Below, one piece after another: positions 43,235-51,069 of a stretch of DNA of 51,069 nucleotides; position 1 is the stretch's first letter, and the number at the start of each line of letters is the position of its first letter. Under the pieces are notes generated by a model, which worked only from the letters and a program-made list of their open reading frames with translations, did no database searches and had not been told where the DNA came from. Source of the stretch: Sporolactobacillus spathodeae (lineage in GTDB: Bacteria; Bacillota; Bacilli; Bacillales; Sporolactobacillaceae); contig NZ_JAFBEV010000022.1 of assembly GCF_016908935.1 (NCBI RefSeq), forward strand, positions 1 to 51,069. Direction: 5' to 3'. The position numbers and the translations under genes were made by a program.

Positions 43235-43507
43235 TTAATTATTGGCGTGATGCGGGTGCTGCGACACGGTCTTTGCGCTTGTTGTTAGCACGGCGAGGAT
43301 GTTTGCTCGTGATTGGACAGTCATCAGATCAGCTTTGGCATACATCGCGCCTGACACCGTATTTGCATAATAGGGGGTCAGGTGATTGAGGCTCAGTGTA
43401 TAAACATCTGTTTTGCACTGATCGCAGTGACAAGCGACAGGTATATCCCGCCAATGCTTTTCTAGATATTCGTAGACAACGTCTTCCATTACATTGTGGC
43501 TAGTCAT
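43235..43507 (-). CDS. ComFB family protein
   Basis: A 90-aa protein of the late competence ComFB family (PF10719). NVMEDVVYEYLEKHW is the N-terminal helix, CHCDQCKTDVYTLSLNHLTP carries the Cys cluster (CxCxxC) and the DV-x-x-L-LN-L-P signature. ComFB sits between ComFA and ComFC in B. subtilis but its role is unclear; cyanobacterial and other homologues bind cyclic nucleotides. Here it stands alone, away from comFA/comFC, downstream of no visible operon partner. Confidence 0.85.
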   Translation of the reverse strand: MTSHNVMEDVVYEYLEKHWRDIPVACHCDQCKTDVYTLSLNHLTPYYANTVSGAMYAKADLMTVQSRANILAVLTTSAKTVSQHPHHANN

Positions 43508-43918
43508 TTAAACGTCTTCTTTCATATATGACGTGCTAAACTAAGTAAAAATAGCATAAAAAGTTTTTTCCTATCAAGAGTAACGCAAGTGGTTTTCCAT
43601 TTCGAATACACGATTGTTCTCTCGATCATGCGAACGGTTTCGGTGGATGAAAGAAAGATTGATTTTAAGAACAATCGCTCTGATTTGGTCATTAAACGAT
43701 TGTTTGAAAGAATAGCGTATGAATGTTTCTAAAAAAATCCTTTAATTTACAATCATTCGATGCATCCTGACCTTTTTCCTGCTAAACTGTTTAAAATAAT
43801 CACCCCATTCACTTACAGCCTGAATAGGAGCAGATTTCAGACTCAAGGCTGACCCGAAAAGGGGGTGGGAAGACGATACTAATCTCATAATCTATTTTAT
43901 TCTACAGAAGGTGATAGG
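43508..43918. other. 411-bp intergenic region with stacked inverted repeats
   Basis: No gene is seen. At 43816-43851 CAGCC/GGCTG encloses CTGAA/TTCAG, and CACCCC/GGGGTG (43801-43867) could extend the stem. A TAAAAT at 43792-43797 is a possible -10 for the MFS gene. AACAATCG/CGATTGTT near 43664-43710 is another loose inverted repeat. Confidence 0.4.
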
Positions 43919-45196
43919 ATGGCTCTGGAAGAAAACACACTACTTGATTTAAAGCAACAATCGATACGCCAAATTAACAAGTCGGTGACAAGTGATTTTG
44001 TTGGCAATTTCAGCAGTTCTCTCGTCAATTTTGCGATCAGTCTCTACATATTAAAAGTGACCGGATCATCGATGAGTTTCGGCACAACACTCTTGATTGG
44101 TCCTGTACTCGGCATTCTCTTTTCACCACTAATCGGTTATATCGCCGACCATTTTGATAATAAGCGGGTCATCATACTCTCGCAAATAAGCTGCGTGATT
44201 TTATTGCTCGGGTACAGCCAGATCTTCCCGGTACTCGGTAATGGATGGCGAGGGTACCTGCTGATTCTCGTTCTGGTTGGCACACTGAGTCTCAACACGC
44301 GAATTTTCACTGTAGCGTATATGGCCGCGGTTTCACGGCTAGTCAGTGAGCCTTTTATTCAGCAATTAAATTCTTTAGAGCAGTCCGCAACATCACTTGC
44401 CAACATCGCTGGACCAGTTGCCGCTGGCGCGCTTTTCGCTTTTGTTCCTTTTGCCTTCTTTATCTATTTTGAAATAGGTGCGGAATTACTTGTTCTGCTG
44501 ATCGTCAGTTTCATGCATTTTAATCTTGTTCCGAGTGAGAAAACTGAGGATAACAGTTCTGAGACAATGTGGCAATCGATTAAAGAAGGCTTGAAATATG
44601 TTCGAACAAAGCCGCTGATCCTCTATTTGATTGTGGCTGCTTCGCTGATCAATTTTCTGTATGCTGTTTTTCAAGTTGGGTTTCCCTATTTGATGGTGCA
44701 TGTCTTGCATCTTGCTAATCTGCAATACAGTCTGAACGAAGCTATTTTTTCGCTTGGTATGGTGATCGGCGGGCTGTTATCGGCTAAACTCCCAGGTGAT
44801 CGGGATCCGCTCGCAGTCGCAGCAAAAGGATTGATCGTTGCTGGACTGCCAATTATCGTCGCGGTTGTTCCACTCCTCGTTCATTTGAACGATTGGGTCG
44901 ATACCGGGCTATTCGCGACGATAAGTTTTATCACTGCAATTGCGCTTGTTTTCGTCAATGTGCCAATGCAGACGTATCTGCAGAAAAATGTCCCTGTCAC
45001 GTTTCAAGGTCGCGTATTTACAATTATTATGGTTGGTGCGACTTCATTAATGCCGCTCGGGATGTTCGTCTACGGACTGCTCTTCAAAATCATGTCACCG
45101 ATACCCGTGATTATCGCCTCATTCCTAGGCTTTATTGCAGTCGGGTTGTTTGTGCGGCGGGCCTGCCATACGATTGCACGCCCGGAGCGCAATTGA
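43919..45196 (+). CDS. MFS transporter, MFS_3 (EntS-like) type
   Basis: A 425-aa permease with about twelve hydrophobic helices. The loop 2-3 motif appears as GYIADHFDNKRVIILSQ and the C-terminal half has NVPMQTYLQKNVPVTFQGRVFTI, a stretch typical of the MFS_3 group used for export of siderophores, macrolides and other compounds. GAAGGTGA lies before the ATG. Substrate unknown. It ends just before a dispersed repeat. Confidence 0.85.
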   Translation: MALEENTLLDLKQQSIRQINKSVTSDFVGNFSSSLVNFAISLYILKVTGSSMSFGTTLLIGPVLGILFSPLIGYIADHFDNKRVIILSQISCVILLLGYSQIFPVLGNGWRGYLLILVLVGTLSLNTRIFTVAYMAAVSRLVSEPFIQQLNSLEQSATSLANIAGPVAAGALFAFVPFAFFIYFEIGAELLVLLIVSFMHFNLVPSEKTEDNSSETMWQSIKEGLKYVRTKPLILYLIVAASLINFLYAVFQVGFPYLMVHVLHLANLQYSLNEAIFSLGMVIGGLLSAKLPGDRDPLAVAAKGLIVAGLPIIVAVVPLLVHLNDWVDTGLFATISFITAIALVFVNVPMQTYLQKNVPVTFQGRVFTIIMVGATSLMPLGMFVYGLLFKIMSPIPVIIASFLGFIAVGLFVRRACHTIARPERN

Positions 45197-45244
45197 TGTA
45201 AAAAAGGGTTTGGCTAGTTTTTTCGAATACGTACAAATTAGTAT

Positions 45245-45405
45245 GTTTTTGCTCGAATAATGCAGCGAAGGCGCTTTGGCCTCTTTCGGGAAAAGCGAGA
45301 GTGGGCCACACAGATTCCAACCTTTTTGAGGAGACGCGCCGATGCACGCAGCAAGCGAGCAGCCGAAGCACAATAATGGCAAAAAGGACCTGATTAAGTC
45401 AGCGT
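45245..45405 (+). repeat. dispersed repeat, copy 8 (diverged)
   Basis: GCAGCGAAGGCGCTTTGGCC, TTTCGGGAAAAGCGAGAG, CACAGATTCCAACCTTTTTG, GAGGAGACGCGCCGATGC, GCAAGCGAGCAGCCGAAGC and the tail AAAAAGGACCTGATTAAGTC. It fills most of the 353-bp gap before nifJ; an extended -10 (TGG-TATGAT, 45441-45449) follows it. Confidence 0.7.
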
Positions 45406-45549
45406 TGGAAAGAGAAAACATTAAAAAGCTTGCCGTTTCATGGTATGATGAAAAAAGATTGTCGTGTACTGGAGATAGATTAATAGATTGTAAGCGATGT
45501 CAATAGGATGGCGCATCTAAGAGCGAAAGGACAAAAGGAAGGGAATGCA

Positions 45550-48500
45550 ATGATTCGAAAAAAGAAAACAATGGACGGCAATGGAGCAGCTGCTTATATT
45601 TCGTATGCGTTTACGGAAGTTGCCGCAATTTATCCAATTACGCCAAGCTCGCCGATGGCGGAACAAATTGATGAGTGGTCAGCCGATGGTCGCAAAAACC
45701 TTTTCGGCAGCCCTGTCAAAGTGGTTGAATTGCAATCGGAGGCCGGTGCAGCAGGAGCAGTTCACGGTTCGCTGAAAACGGGCACATTGACTGCGACTTA
45801 TACGTCATCGCAAGGGCTCTTGCTGATGATCCCCAATATGTACAAAATTGCCGGTGAATTACTGCCGGCTGTGTTTCATGTCGCGGCACGAGCTGTTTCA
45901 TCGAACGCGCTGAGCATCTTCGGCGATCATTCGGACGTGATGGCAACACGCCAGACGGGTTTTGCGATGCTTGCCGAAAGCAGCGTTCAGGAGGTAATGG
46001 ATCTTGCAGCGGTCGCACATTTATCTGCGTTGGAAGCATCGATTCCTTTTGTTAACTTTTTTGATGGCTTCCGGACAAGTCATGAAATCCAGAAAATCGA
46101 CGTGTTGGGTTACGACGAATTAAAGCAGCTTTTGAATCCGGAGGCATTGGACGCGTTCCGCAGACGGGGGCTCAGCCCGAATCATCCGGTTGCGACAGGC
46201 TCCAGCCAGGAACCAGATATTTTTTTCCAACAACGTGAAGTGATTAACAGCTATTACGACAAAGTGCCGGAAATTGTTCATAATTATATGAAGCAAATCA
46301 ATCAGTTGCGCGGTACCAATTATGATCTTGTCAATTATTACGGGGCGCCGGATGCTGATCGCGTTTTGGTTGCAATGGGCTCTGTAACATCGGCCATAGA
46401 GCAGGTCATTGACTATCTGAGAGATAAAGGGGAAAAAGTCGGCTTGCTGAATGTGCGGCTCTATCGGCCGTTCCCAGCGGAAATGCTAGCTGCAAAATTG
46501 CCCGCTACTGTGAAGAAAATCGCCGTTCTGGATCGTACCAAAGAACCAGGCGCAACGGGTGAACCACTACTGCTCGATGTGCAGAGCGCGCTTTATGACA
46601 GTGATCAGCATCCGCAGATCATCGGCGGACGGTACGGACTAGGTTCGAAAGATGTGACGCCGGCGGATATTCTTAGCATCTATAAGCATCTTGAAGGGGA
46701 ACAACTAAAGCGACGGTTTACGGTCGGCATTGACGATGATGTCACACACTTGTCGCTGCCGCTCTATCCGCGAATTGACCTGACACCTGCGGGAACGTAC
46801 CAGGCAAAGTTCTGGGGCTTTGGTTCGGACGGTACGGTTGGTGCCAATAAAGCGGCGATTAAGCTGATTGGCGATCACACCGATCTGTATGCCCAAGGGT
46901 ATTTTTCTTATGACTCGAAAAAGTCGGGTGGATTGACCATTTCCCACTTGCGTTTCGGCAAGCAGCCCATTCGTTCCAGCTACTTGATTGAACACGCTGA
47001 TTTCATCGCCTGCCACAACCCATCTTATTTGCGGTCCTATGATTTGCTGGACGGTTTGAAAAAAGGCGGCGTCTTCTTGTTGAATACGATTTGGAATGAT
47101 CAAGAATTGGATCGTCATTTGCCAGCTGCTATGAAAAGTTTTTTGGCAAAAAATAAAATCCGTTTTTACACCATCAACGCCTTGTCGCTCGCTGGAAAAA
47201 TTGGCCTTGGCCGGCGAATTAACACAACGATGCAGACAGCCTTTTTCAAGTTAACGGGTATCATTCCTTTTGAGCAAGCACTTGAGATGCTACGCGAATC
47301 GGCGATAAAGACCTACGGACGCAAATCAATGAAAATTGCGCAATTGAATGTTGCTGCGATTAATCAGACCGAGCCGCTCTTGCATCAGGTCGTGGTACCA
47401 GAAGAATGGGCAGATGCCGAAGAGAAGGCAGCATCAGTTAACGAAAAGCGCCCGGATTTCGTGCGTCACATTCTTGACCCTATGCGACGGCAACAAGGCG
47501 GGCGTATTAAGGTCAGCACATTGCTGAACGAAAATATGGCGGATGGTTCGCTTCCGCTCGGCACGTCGGCGTTTGAAAAACGCAGTATAGCCCTTGAAGT
47601 GCCGGAGTGGAACGCCGATGCATGCATCGCTTGCAACCAATGCGCCTTTGTTTGTCCGCATGCTGCGATTCGACCGTTCCTAGTAGATGAAGAAGAAATG
47701 GCAGCAGCGCCAGACGGTTTTATTGTCCGCAACATGCGTGGCGCAGATGGGCTCAAATACCGGATCCAGGTGGCTGTAGCGGACTGCACAGGCTGCGGGC
47801 TTTGCGTAAAAGAATGTCCGAAGTCCGGCACCGCACTTGCAATGCGGCCGGCAGAAACGCAGAAAGAACAAGCAGTCAACTGGGCTTTTGCGATGACGCT
47901 GAAAGCTAAGGCAAACCCTGCCAAGAAAGCGACGATTCTTGGCTCGCAATTTGAACAACCGCTGCTTGAATTCTCTGGGGCTTGCTCGGGTTGTGGCGAA
48001 ACACCCTATATCAAACTGCTGACGCAATTGTTTGGCGATCGAATGGTGATTGCCAACGCAACTGGCTGTTCATCGATTTGGGGCGCGTCGAGTCCAGTTA
48101 TTCCTTATACAAAAAACGCTCAGGGACGAGGACCAGCTTGGTCCAACTCATTGTTCGAAGATAACGCAGAGTACGGTTACGGCATGCATCTGGCGCTGAG
48201 CGCGCGGCGTAGCCATCTGGCGGCAACTGTACGCGAGGCATTGCAACTGCAGGCGATCAGTGATCCAATGAAAGAAGCCTTGCAAACCTGGCTTGACGGT
48301 ATGCTTGAAGGCGAAGGGACGCGTGATCGTGCGGAACGTCTTGAGCTTGCGTTGCTGGCAGAAAAAGAACAGCAGCCGCTTCTTGAGAAAATTTATCAGG
48401 ATCGTGATCTGCTGATTAAAACGAGCCAATGGATTATTGGTGGCGATGGCTGGGCTTATGATATTGGCTTCGGTGGGCTCGATCACGTTCTTGCAAGCGG

Positions 48501-49113
48501 CGCGGATGTCAATATTTTTGTAGCGGACAATGAAGTGTATGCCAATACCGGCGGGCAGTCATCAAAAGGAACACCGGCAGCGGCAATCGCTCAATTTGCC
48601 GCGTCAGGCAAACGGACGGCGAAAAAGGATCTCGGCATGACGGCGATTAACTATGGGCATGTTTATGTCGCGCAGATTGCTTCGGGCGCCAATAAAATGC
48701 AGACAATCAAAGCATTGAGAGAGGCAGAGAGCTATCATGGGCCATCCCTGGTGATCGGCTATACGCCTTGCATTTCGCACGGCTTGAAGGGTGGATTGAC
48801 CCAATCGATTGATGAGACAAACGAAGCCGTCAAGTCTGGCTACTGGGCGTTGTACCGCTATAATCCAGATCTAGAAGAAGCCGGCAAGTTGCCAATGCAA
48901 CTTGACTTCAGAAAACCGGCTTTTGACCGAATCGATGGGTTTATGATGAAGCAGACACGCTTCTCAGCACTCAAACAGATTAATCCTTTACTCGCAGATA
49001 ATCTTTTTGACAAAACGAAGGCGGATGCCGAGAAACGGTTCTTTAATTATGCGCGTCTCGCTGGCCAGGAAGAAAAAATTCGTGAGACGATTGCCCATGC
49101 GGTCCAGCAATAA
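45550..49113 (+). CDS. nifJ: pyruvate:ferredoxin (flavodoxin) oxidoreductase, one-piece type
   Basis: Oxidative decarboxylation of pyruvate to acetyl-CoA with electrons to ferredoxin or flavodoxin. The protein is 1187 aa, the full length of the fused homodimeric enzyme. IYPITPSSPMAE is at the N-terminus. Two [4Fe-4S] clusters have ligands C692/C695/C698/C702 and C746/C749/C752/C756; a further Cys group GACSGCGETPYIK belongs to the proximal cluster. The thiamine-PP motif is GGDGWAYDIGFGG with DNEVYANTGGQ. ATG at 45550 follows AAGGAAGGG and gives MIRKKKTMDGN, the usual N-terminus; the earlier in-frame ATG at 45508 has no ribosome site. Confidence 0.95.
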   Translation: MIRKKKTMDGNGAAAYISYAFTEVAAIYPITPSSPMAEQIDEWSADGRKNLFGSPVKVVELQSEAGAAGAVHGSLKTGTLTATYTSSQGLLLMIPNMYKIAGELLPAVFHVAARAVSSNALSIFGDHSDVMATRQTGFAMLAESSVQEVMDLAAVAHLSALEASIPFVNFFDGFRTSHEIQKIDVLGYDELKQLLNPEALDAFRRRGLSPNHPVATGSSQEPDIFFQQREVINSYYDKVPEIVHNYMKQINQLRGTNYDLVNYYGAPDADRVLVAMGSVTSAIEQVIDYLRDKGEKVGLLNVRLYRPFPAEMLAAKLPATVKKIAVLDRTKEPGATGEPLLLDVQSALYDSDQHPQIIGGRYGLGSKDVTPADILSIYKHLEGEQLKRRFTVGIDDDVTHLSLPLYPRIDLTPAGTYQAKFWGFGSDGTVGANKAAIKLIGDHTDLYAQGYFSYDSKKSGGLTISHLRFGKQPIRSSYLIEHADFIACHNPSYLRSYDLLDGLKKGGVFLLNTIWNDQELDRHLPAAMKSFLAKNKIRFYTINALSLAGKIGLGRRINTTMQTAFFKLTGIIPFEQALEMLRESAIKTYGRKSMKIAQLNVAAINQTEPLLHQVVVPEEWADAEEKAASVNEKRPDFVRHILDPMRRQQGGRIKVSTLLNENMADGSLPLGTSAFEKRSIALEVPEWNADACIACNQCAFVCPHAAIRPFLVDEEEMAAAPDGFIVRNMRGADGLKYRIQVAVADCTGCGLCVKECPKSGTALAMRPAETQKEQAVNWAFAMTLKAKANPAKKATILGSQFEQPLLEFSGACSGCGETPYIKLLTQLFGDRMVIANATGCSSIWGASSPVIPYTKNAQGRGPAWSNSLFEDNAEYGYGMHLALSARRSHLAATVREALQLQAISDPMKEALQTWLDGMLEGEGTRDRAERLELALLAEKEQQPLLEKIYQDRDLLIKTSQWIIGGDGWAYDIGFGGLDHVLASGADVNIFVADNEVYANTGGQSSKGTPAAAIAQFAASGKRTAKKDLGMTAINYGHVYVAQIASGANKMQTIKALREAESYHGPSLVIGYTPCISHGLKGGLTQSIDETNEAVKSGYWALYRYNPDLEEAGKLPMQLDFRKPAFDRIDGFMMKQTRFSALKQINPLLADNLFDKTKADAEKRFFNYARLAGQEEKIRETIAHAVQQ

Positions 49114-49186
49114 TTTTTTCGCGCATCATCTCTCACTGAAATGAACTGCGACCGGATGGAGAAACTCGGGCAGATTGAGAATATAG

Positions 49187-49230
49187 AAGAGGATGTCTCA
49201 AAGCTAAAGCTTTTGAGACATCCTCTTTTT
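49187..49230 (+). terminator. terminator after nifJ, also usable by sspI
   Basis: AAGAGGATGTCTCAA pairs with TTGAGACATCCTCTT around a short AGCTAAAGC top, with an A/T-rich flank on both sides and a T-run. Confidence 0.9.
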
Positions 49231-49273
49231 TACGCGCTCGATGTGTTCACGAACTTCGTTCTTTGAAGAGCGC

Positions 49274-49486
49274 TTAACTTGCCTTAACGCCTTGCTCCAA
49301 CTGGGTCAATAATTGATCGCGGAAGGCAGGATCAGCTTTGTTCCAAATAACTTCTAGAAGTACACCTAGTCCAGGTAGCATCTTTTCTTCGCGTTTCTGA
49401 ATAGCGTCAACAATGGTTTCCTGCAATTCCTGTTTATTATTATCTTTAATATTGTGCAAAACGGCGCGTCGAATATCCAAATCCAT
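49274..49486 (-). CDS. sspI: small acid-soluble spore protein I
   Basis: A 70-aa minor SASP. MDLDIRRAVLHNIKDNNKQE and EEKMLPGLGVLLEVIW are the SspI signature. In B. subtilis it is made in the forespore and lies beside ysgA and pheS, as here. The start codon is preceded by GAGGGAA. It supports a spore-forming host. Confidence 0.93.
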   Translation of the reverse strand: MDLDIRRAVLHNIKDNNKQELQETIVDAIQKREEKMLPGLGVLLEVIWNKADPAFRDQLLTQLEQGVKAS

Positions 49487-49601
49487 TTGTTTTCCCTCAC
49501 TTTACTATCAGCATTATTGGTTTATACTGTGGTATAGTATGGATAATTCATGAAGAATTATGCAGGCTGCATCCGGAATGGATCGGATAGAGGGAGTTAT
49601 T

Positions 49602-50381
49602 ATGTTGCGAAGCATGGTATCGATGCAAAATGAAAAAGTAAAATTATGGAAAAAACTGAAACAACGAAAATACCGGGAACGTGAGCGTCTCTATATATTA
49701 GAAGGACCACATCTTGTTCAAGAGGCGCTCTTTTCATCACCGGAGCTAATTTCGGCAATTTTGATCGATGAGGCTTTCCACTTGCCAAAGGATTGGCCAC
49801 TGGAAACGATTGAAGTGTATCAAGTCACCCACAAAATTTTTACTGAATTGTCGCAGACTGAAACACCACAGGGGATCATTGCTGTCTGCCAGATGGTGCG
49901 GCCGCAGATTACCTTGAAAAAAGGTGGCTATCTGCTGGTTGATAGCGTTCAGGATCCGGGCAACCTCGGCACTTTGATTCGAACGGCAGACGCTTTCGGT
50001 CTTCAAGCCGTCTTTCTTGGTGACGGTTGTGTGGACGGATACAATGGCAAAACACTTCGTTCCGCGCAAGGGTCGCACTTTCATTTGCCCGTGATTCAGC
50101 GCAATTTATTTGATTTGGCGACAGAAATGAAGCACCTCGGGATTCCACTCTACGGATCGTCACTTCAAGGCAAAGATATGACGACGGTTACGGTTCGCGA
50201 TGCGGCGTTTGGCCTTGTTGTCGGAAATGAAGGGCACGGCGCATCACCTGAACTACTCGCTGAAATGGATGAAGAGGTGAAGATTCCGATGGAAGGGCGC
50301 GCGGAATCCATGAATGTGGCGGTTGCCTCTGGTATTCTGCTTTATTGGCTACAAACAGGGGGACTTGCACACCGCGGATAA
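49602..50381 (+). CDS. ysgA: TrmH/SpoU family RNA 2'-O-methyltransferase (YsgA-like)
   Basis: SAM-dependent methyltransferase of rRNA or tRNA ribose, 259 aa. The N-terminal substrate-binding part (ERERLYILEGPHLVQEAL) is followed by the SPOUT knot domain. SPOUT motifs: DSVQDPGNLGTLIRTADAFG, FGLVVGNEGHGASPELL and IPMEGRAESMNVAVASGILLY. ATG at 49602 has AGAGGGAG upstream; the in-frame ATG at 49560 does not. It sits between sspI (divergent) and a pheS-type T-box, the B. subtilis order. The exact RNA target is not known. Confidence 0.92.
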   Translation: MLRSMVSMQNEKVKLWKKLKQRKYRERERLYILEGPHLVQEALFSSPELISAILIDEAFHLPKDWPLETIEVYQVTHKIFTELSQTETPQGIIAVCQMVRPQITLKKGGYLLVDSVQDPGNLGTLIRTADAFGLQAVFLGDGCVDGYNGKTLRSAQGSHFHLPVIQRNLFDLATEMKHLGIPLYGSSLQGKDMTTVTVRDAAFGLVVGNEGHGASPELLAEMDEEVKIPMEGRAESMNVAVASGILLYWLQTGGLAHRG

Positions 50382-50394
50382 AGGATTTATACTG

Positions 50395-50646
50395 ATAAAA
50401 AATGGATAGAAAAGGCTAAGATGGAGAAGAGTACTTCCGCCGCGCCGGCCAGGGATGACGCGCCACCGACTGCAAGCGCGTCAACGATACGGGCGAAACG
50501 AATTCACTCCGGAGCTGCCGATTGAACAATAAGTAGATTGAGCCGGTTGATGGCCGTTACACCATCATCGAGTGGACAGAGATTTGCTCTGTCAACAAGG
50601 GTGGTACCGCGACGCTTCGTCCCTTTTTGGGCACGAGGCGTTTTTT
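50395..50646 (+). ncRNA. T-box riboswitch, probably Phe (pheS leader)
   Basis: T-box core AAGGGTGGTACCGCG at 50597-50611, then a terminator in which CGCTTCGTCCC (50613-50623) pairs with the following GGGCACGAGGCG and a run of six T ends at 50646. Gene order (after the YsgA-like gene) points to pheST beyond the window. A candidate specifier TTC (Phe) lies in the GAATTCACTCCGG segment near 50503; Stem I was not modelled. Confidence 0.85.
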
Positions 50647-50663
50647 GATCACTTCGGGATATT

Positions 50664-51069
50664 GCCCGCGGAAAGCGAGCGCCAGGAGCGTCCAGTACAG
50701 ACAAAAAAGGTATCTAAGGCGAACAATTGAGTTTTACTGCGCGGGAAACTTTCTTGCTAAAGATATCAGAGTCAATTCAGGTAGTGATCCAGCAAAAAGG
50801 ACGCGAGGCGCGAGACTCCTGCGGGAAGAGCAGGCCAAGGGAGACCCCGCAGGCAATACGACTGTCTGAGGAGGCTCCCGGACTGCCCGCGGAAAGCGAG
50901 CGCCAGAAGCGTCCAGTACAGACAAAAAAGGTATCTAAGGCGAACAATTGAGTTTTACTGCGTGGGAAACTTTATTGCTAAAGATATCAGAGTCAATTCA
51001 GGTAGTGATCCAGCAAAAAGGACGCGAGGCGCGAGACTCCTGCGGGAAGAGCAGGCCAAGGGAGACCCC
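50664..51069 (+). repeat. 221-bp tandem repeat (1.8 copies, cut by window end)
   Basis: Unit 1 is 50664-50884 and unit 2 starts at 50885 and is cut at 51069. Over the 185 shared bases only about three differences were seen (GGAGCG/GAAGCG, TGCGCG/TGCGTG, TTTCTT/TTTATT). Each unit joins a GC-rich block of the dispersed-repeat family (CTCCTGCGGGAAGAGC, GACCCCGCAGG, GAGGAGGCTCCCGG, GCCCGCGGAAAGCGAGCGCC) to about 120 bp of AT-richer spacer. No gene is seen in 50382-51069. Confidence 0.92.

Noticed and set aside
203-51069. Possibility that the recurring repeats are a CRISPR array
   Set aside because: Copies are kilobases apart, 100-160 bp long and variable, with no short regular spacers and no cas genes.

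Overview
The window looks like a chromosomal segment of a low-to-medium GC, spore-forming member of the Bacillales. The order citZ-icd-mdh, phoP-phoR-polA-mutM-coaE, nrdR-dnaB-dnaI-ytxC-thrS-infC-rpmI-rplT and sspI-(SpoU-type methyltransferase)-[pheS T-box] matches the Bacillus subtilis core order. SspI, YtxC and a YrzI-like small protein point to sporulation. The absence of ytaF, gapB and speD between coaE and nrdR, and a one-piece pyruvate:ferredoxin oxidoreductase, suggest a relative outside Bacillus proper, perhaps Sporolactobacillaceae. That placement is inference.

Layout: 1-94 is the 3' end (domains V and VI) of a bacterial class C group II intron. 387-2382: thioesterase, FxsA, and YtvI on the minus strand. 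2493-6346: TCA genes citZ, icd and mdh with a CcpA-type cre site and a 48-bp perfect palindrome before mdh. 6576-12875: a phosphate regulon in which pstSCAB, headed by four 11-bp-spaced PhoP half-sites, runs directly into phoPR. 13311-21750: DNA replication and repair genes. 22094-22867: a cluster of very small ORFs with strong Shine-Dalgarno sequences. 22943-27221: DJ-1 protein, T-box controlled thrS, and infC-rpmI-rplT with an L20-type leader and an ATT start codon.

27535-33778 is a divergent sulfur region. On the minus strand a SAM-I riboswitch and a 13-codon Cys/Met-containing leader ORF precede a YeiH-family transporter and an unknown 118-aa protein. On the plus strand lie a sirohaem sulfite/nitrite reductase, a 72-aa protein and three sirohaem synthesis genes. 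33936-34992 holds an SPFH protein followed by a ribbon-helix-helix protein. 35203-36787 is an IS that split the sixth or seventh codon of a GNAT gene. 37544-45196 carries transporters and regulators: an MHS permease behind a Fur-like site, TetR plus MMPL, ComFB, and another MFS. 45550-50381 has nifJ, sspI and a SpoU methyltransferase, and the window ends in a pheS-type T-box followed by a 221-bp tandem repeat.

A recurrent intergenic repeat family (about 150 bp, GC-rich, with repeated AAGCGAGC cores and often a terminator-like tail) occurs at about ten places. It includes two shortened copies explained by deletion between internal 8-bp repeats. No tRNA, rRNA or CRISPR array was seen.
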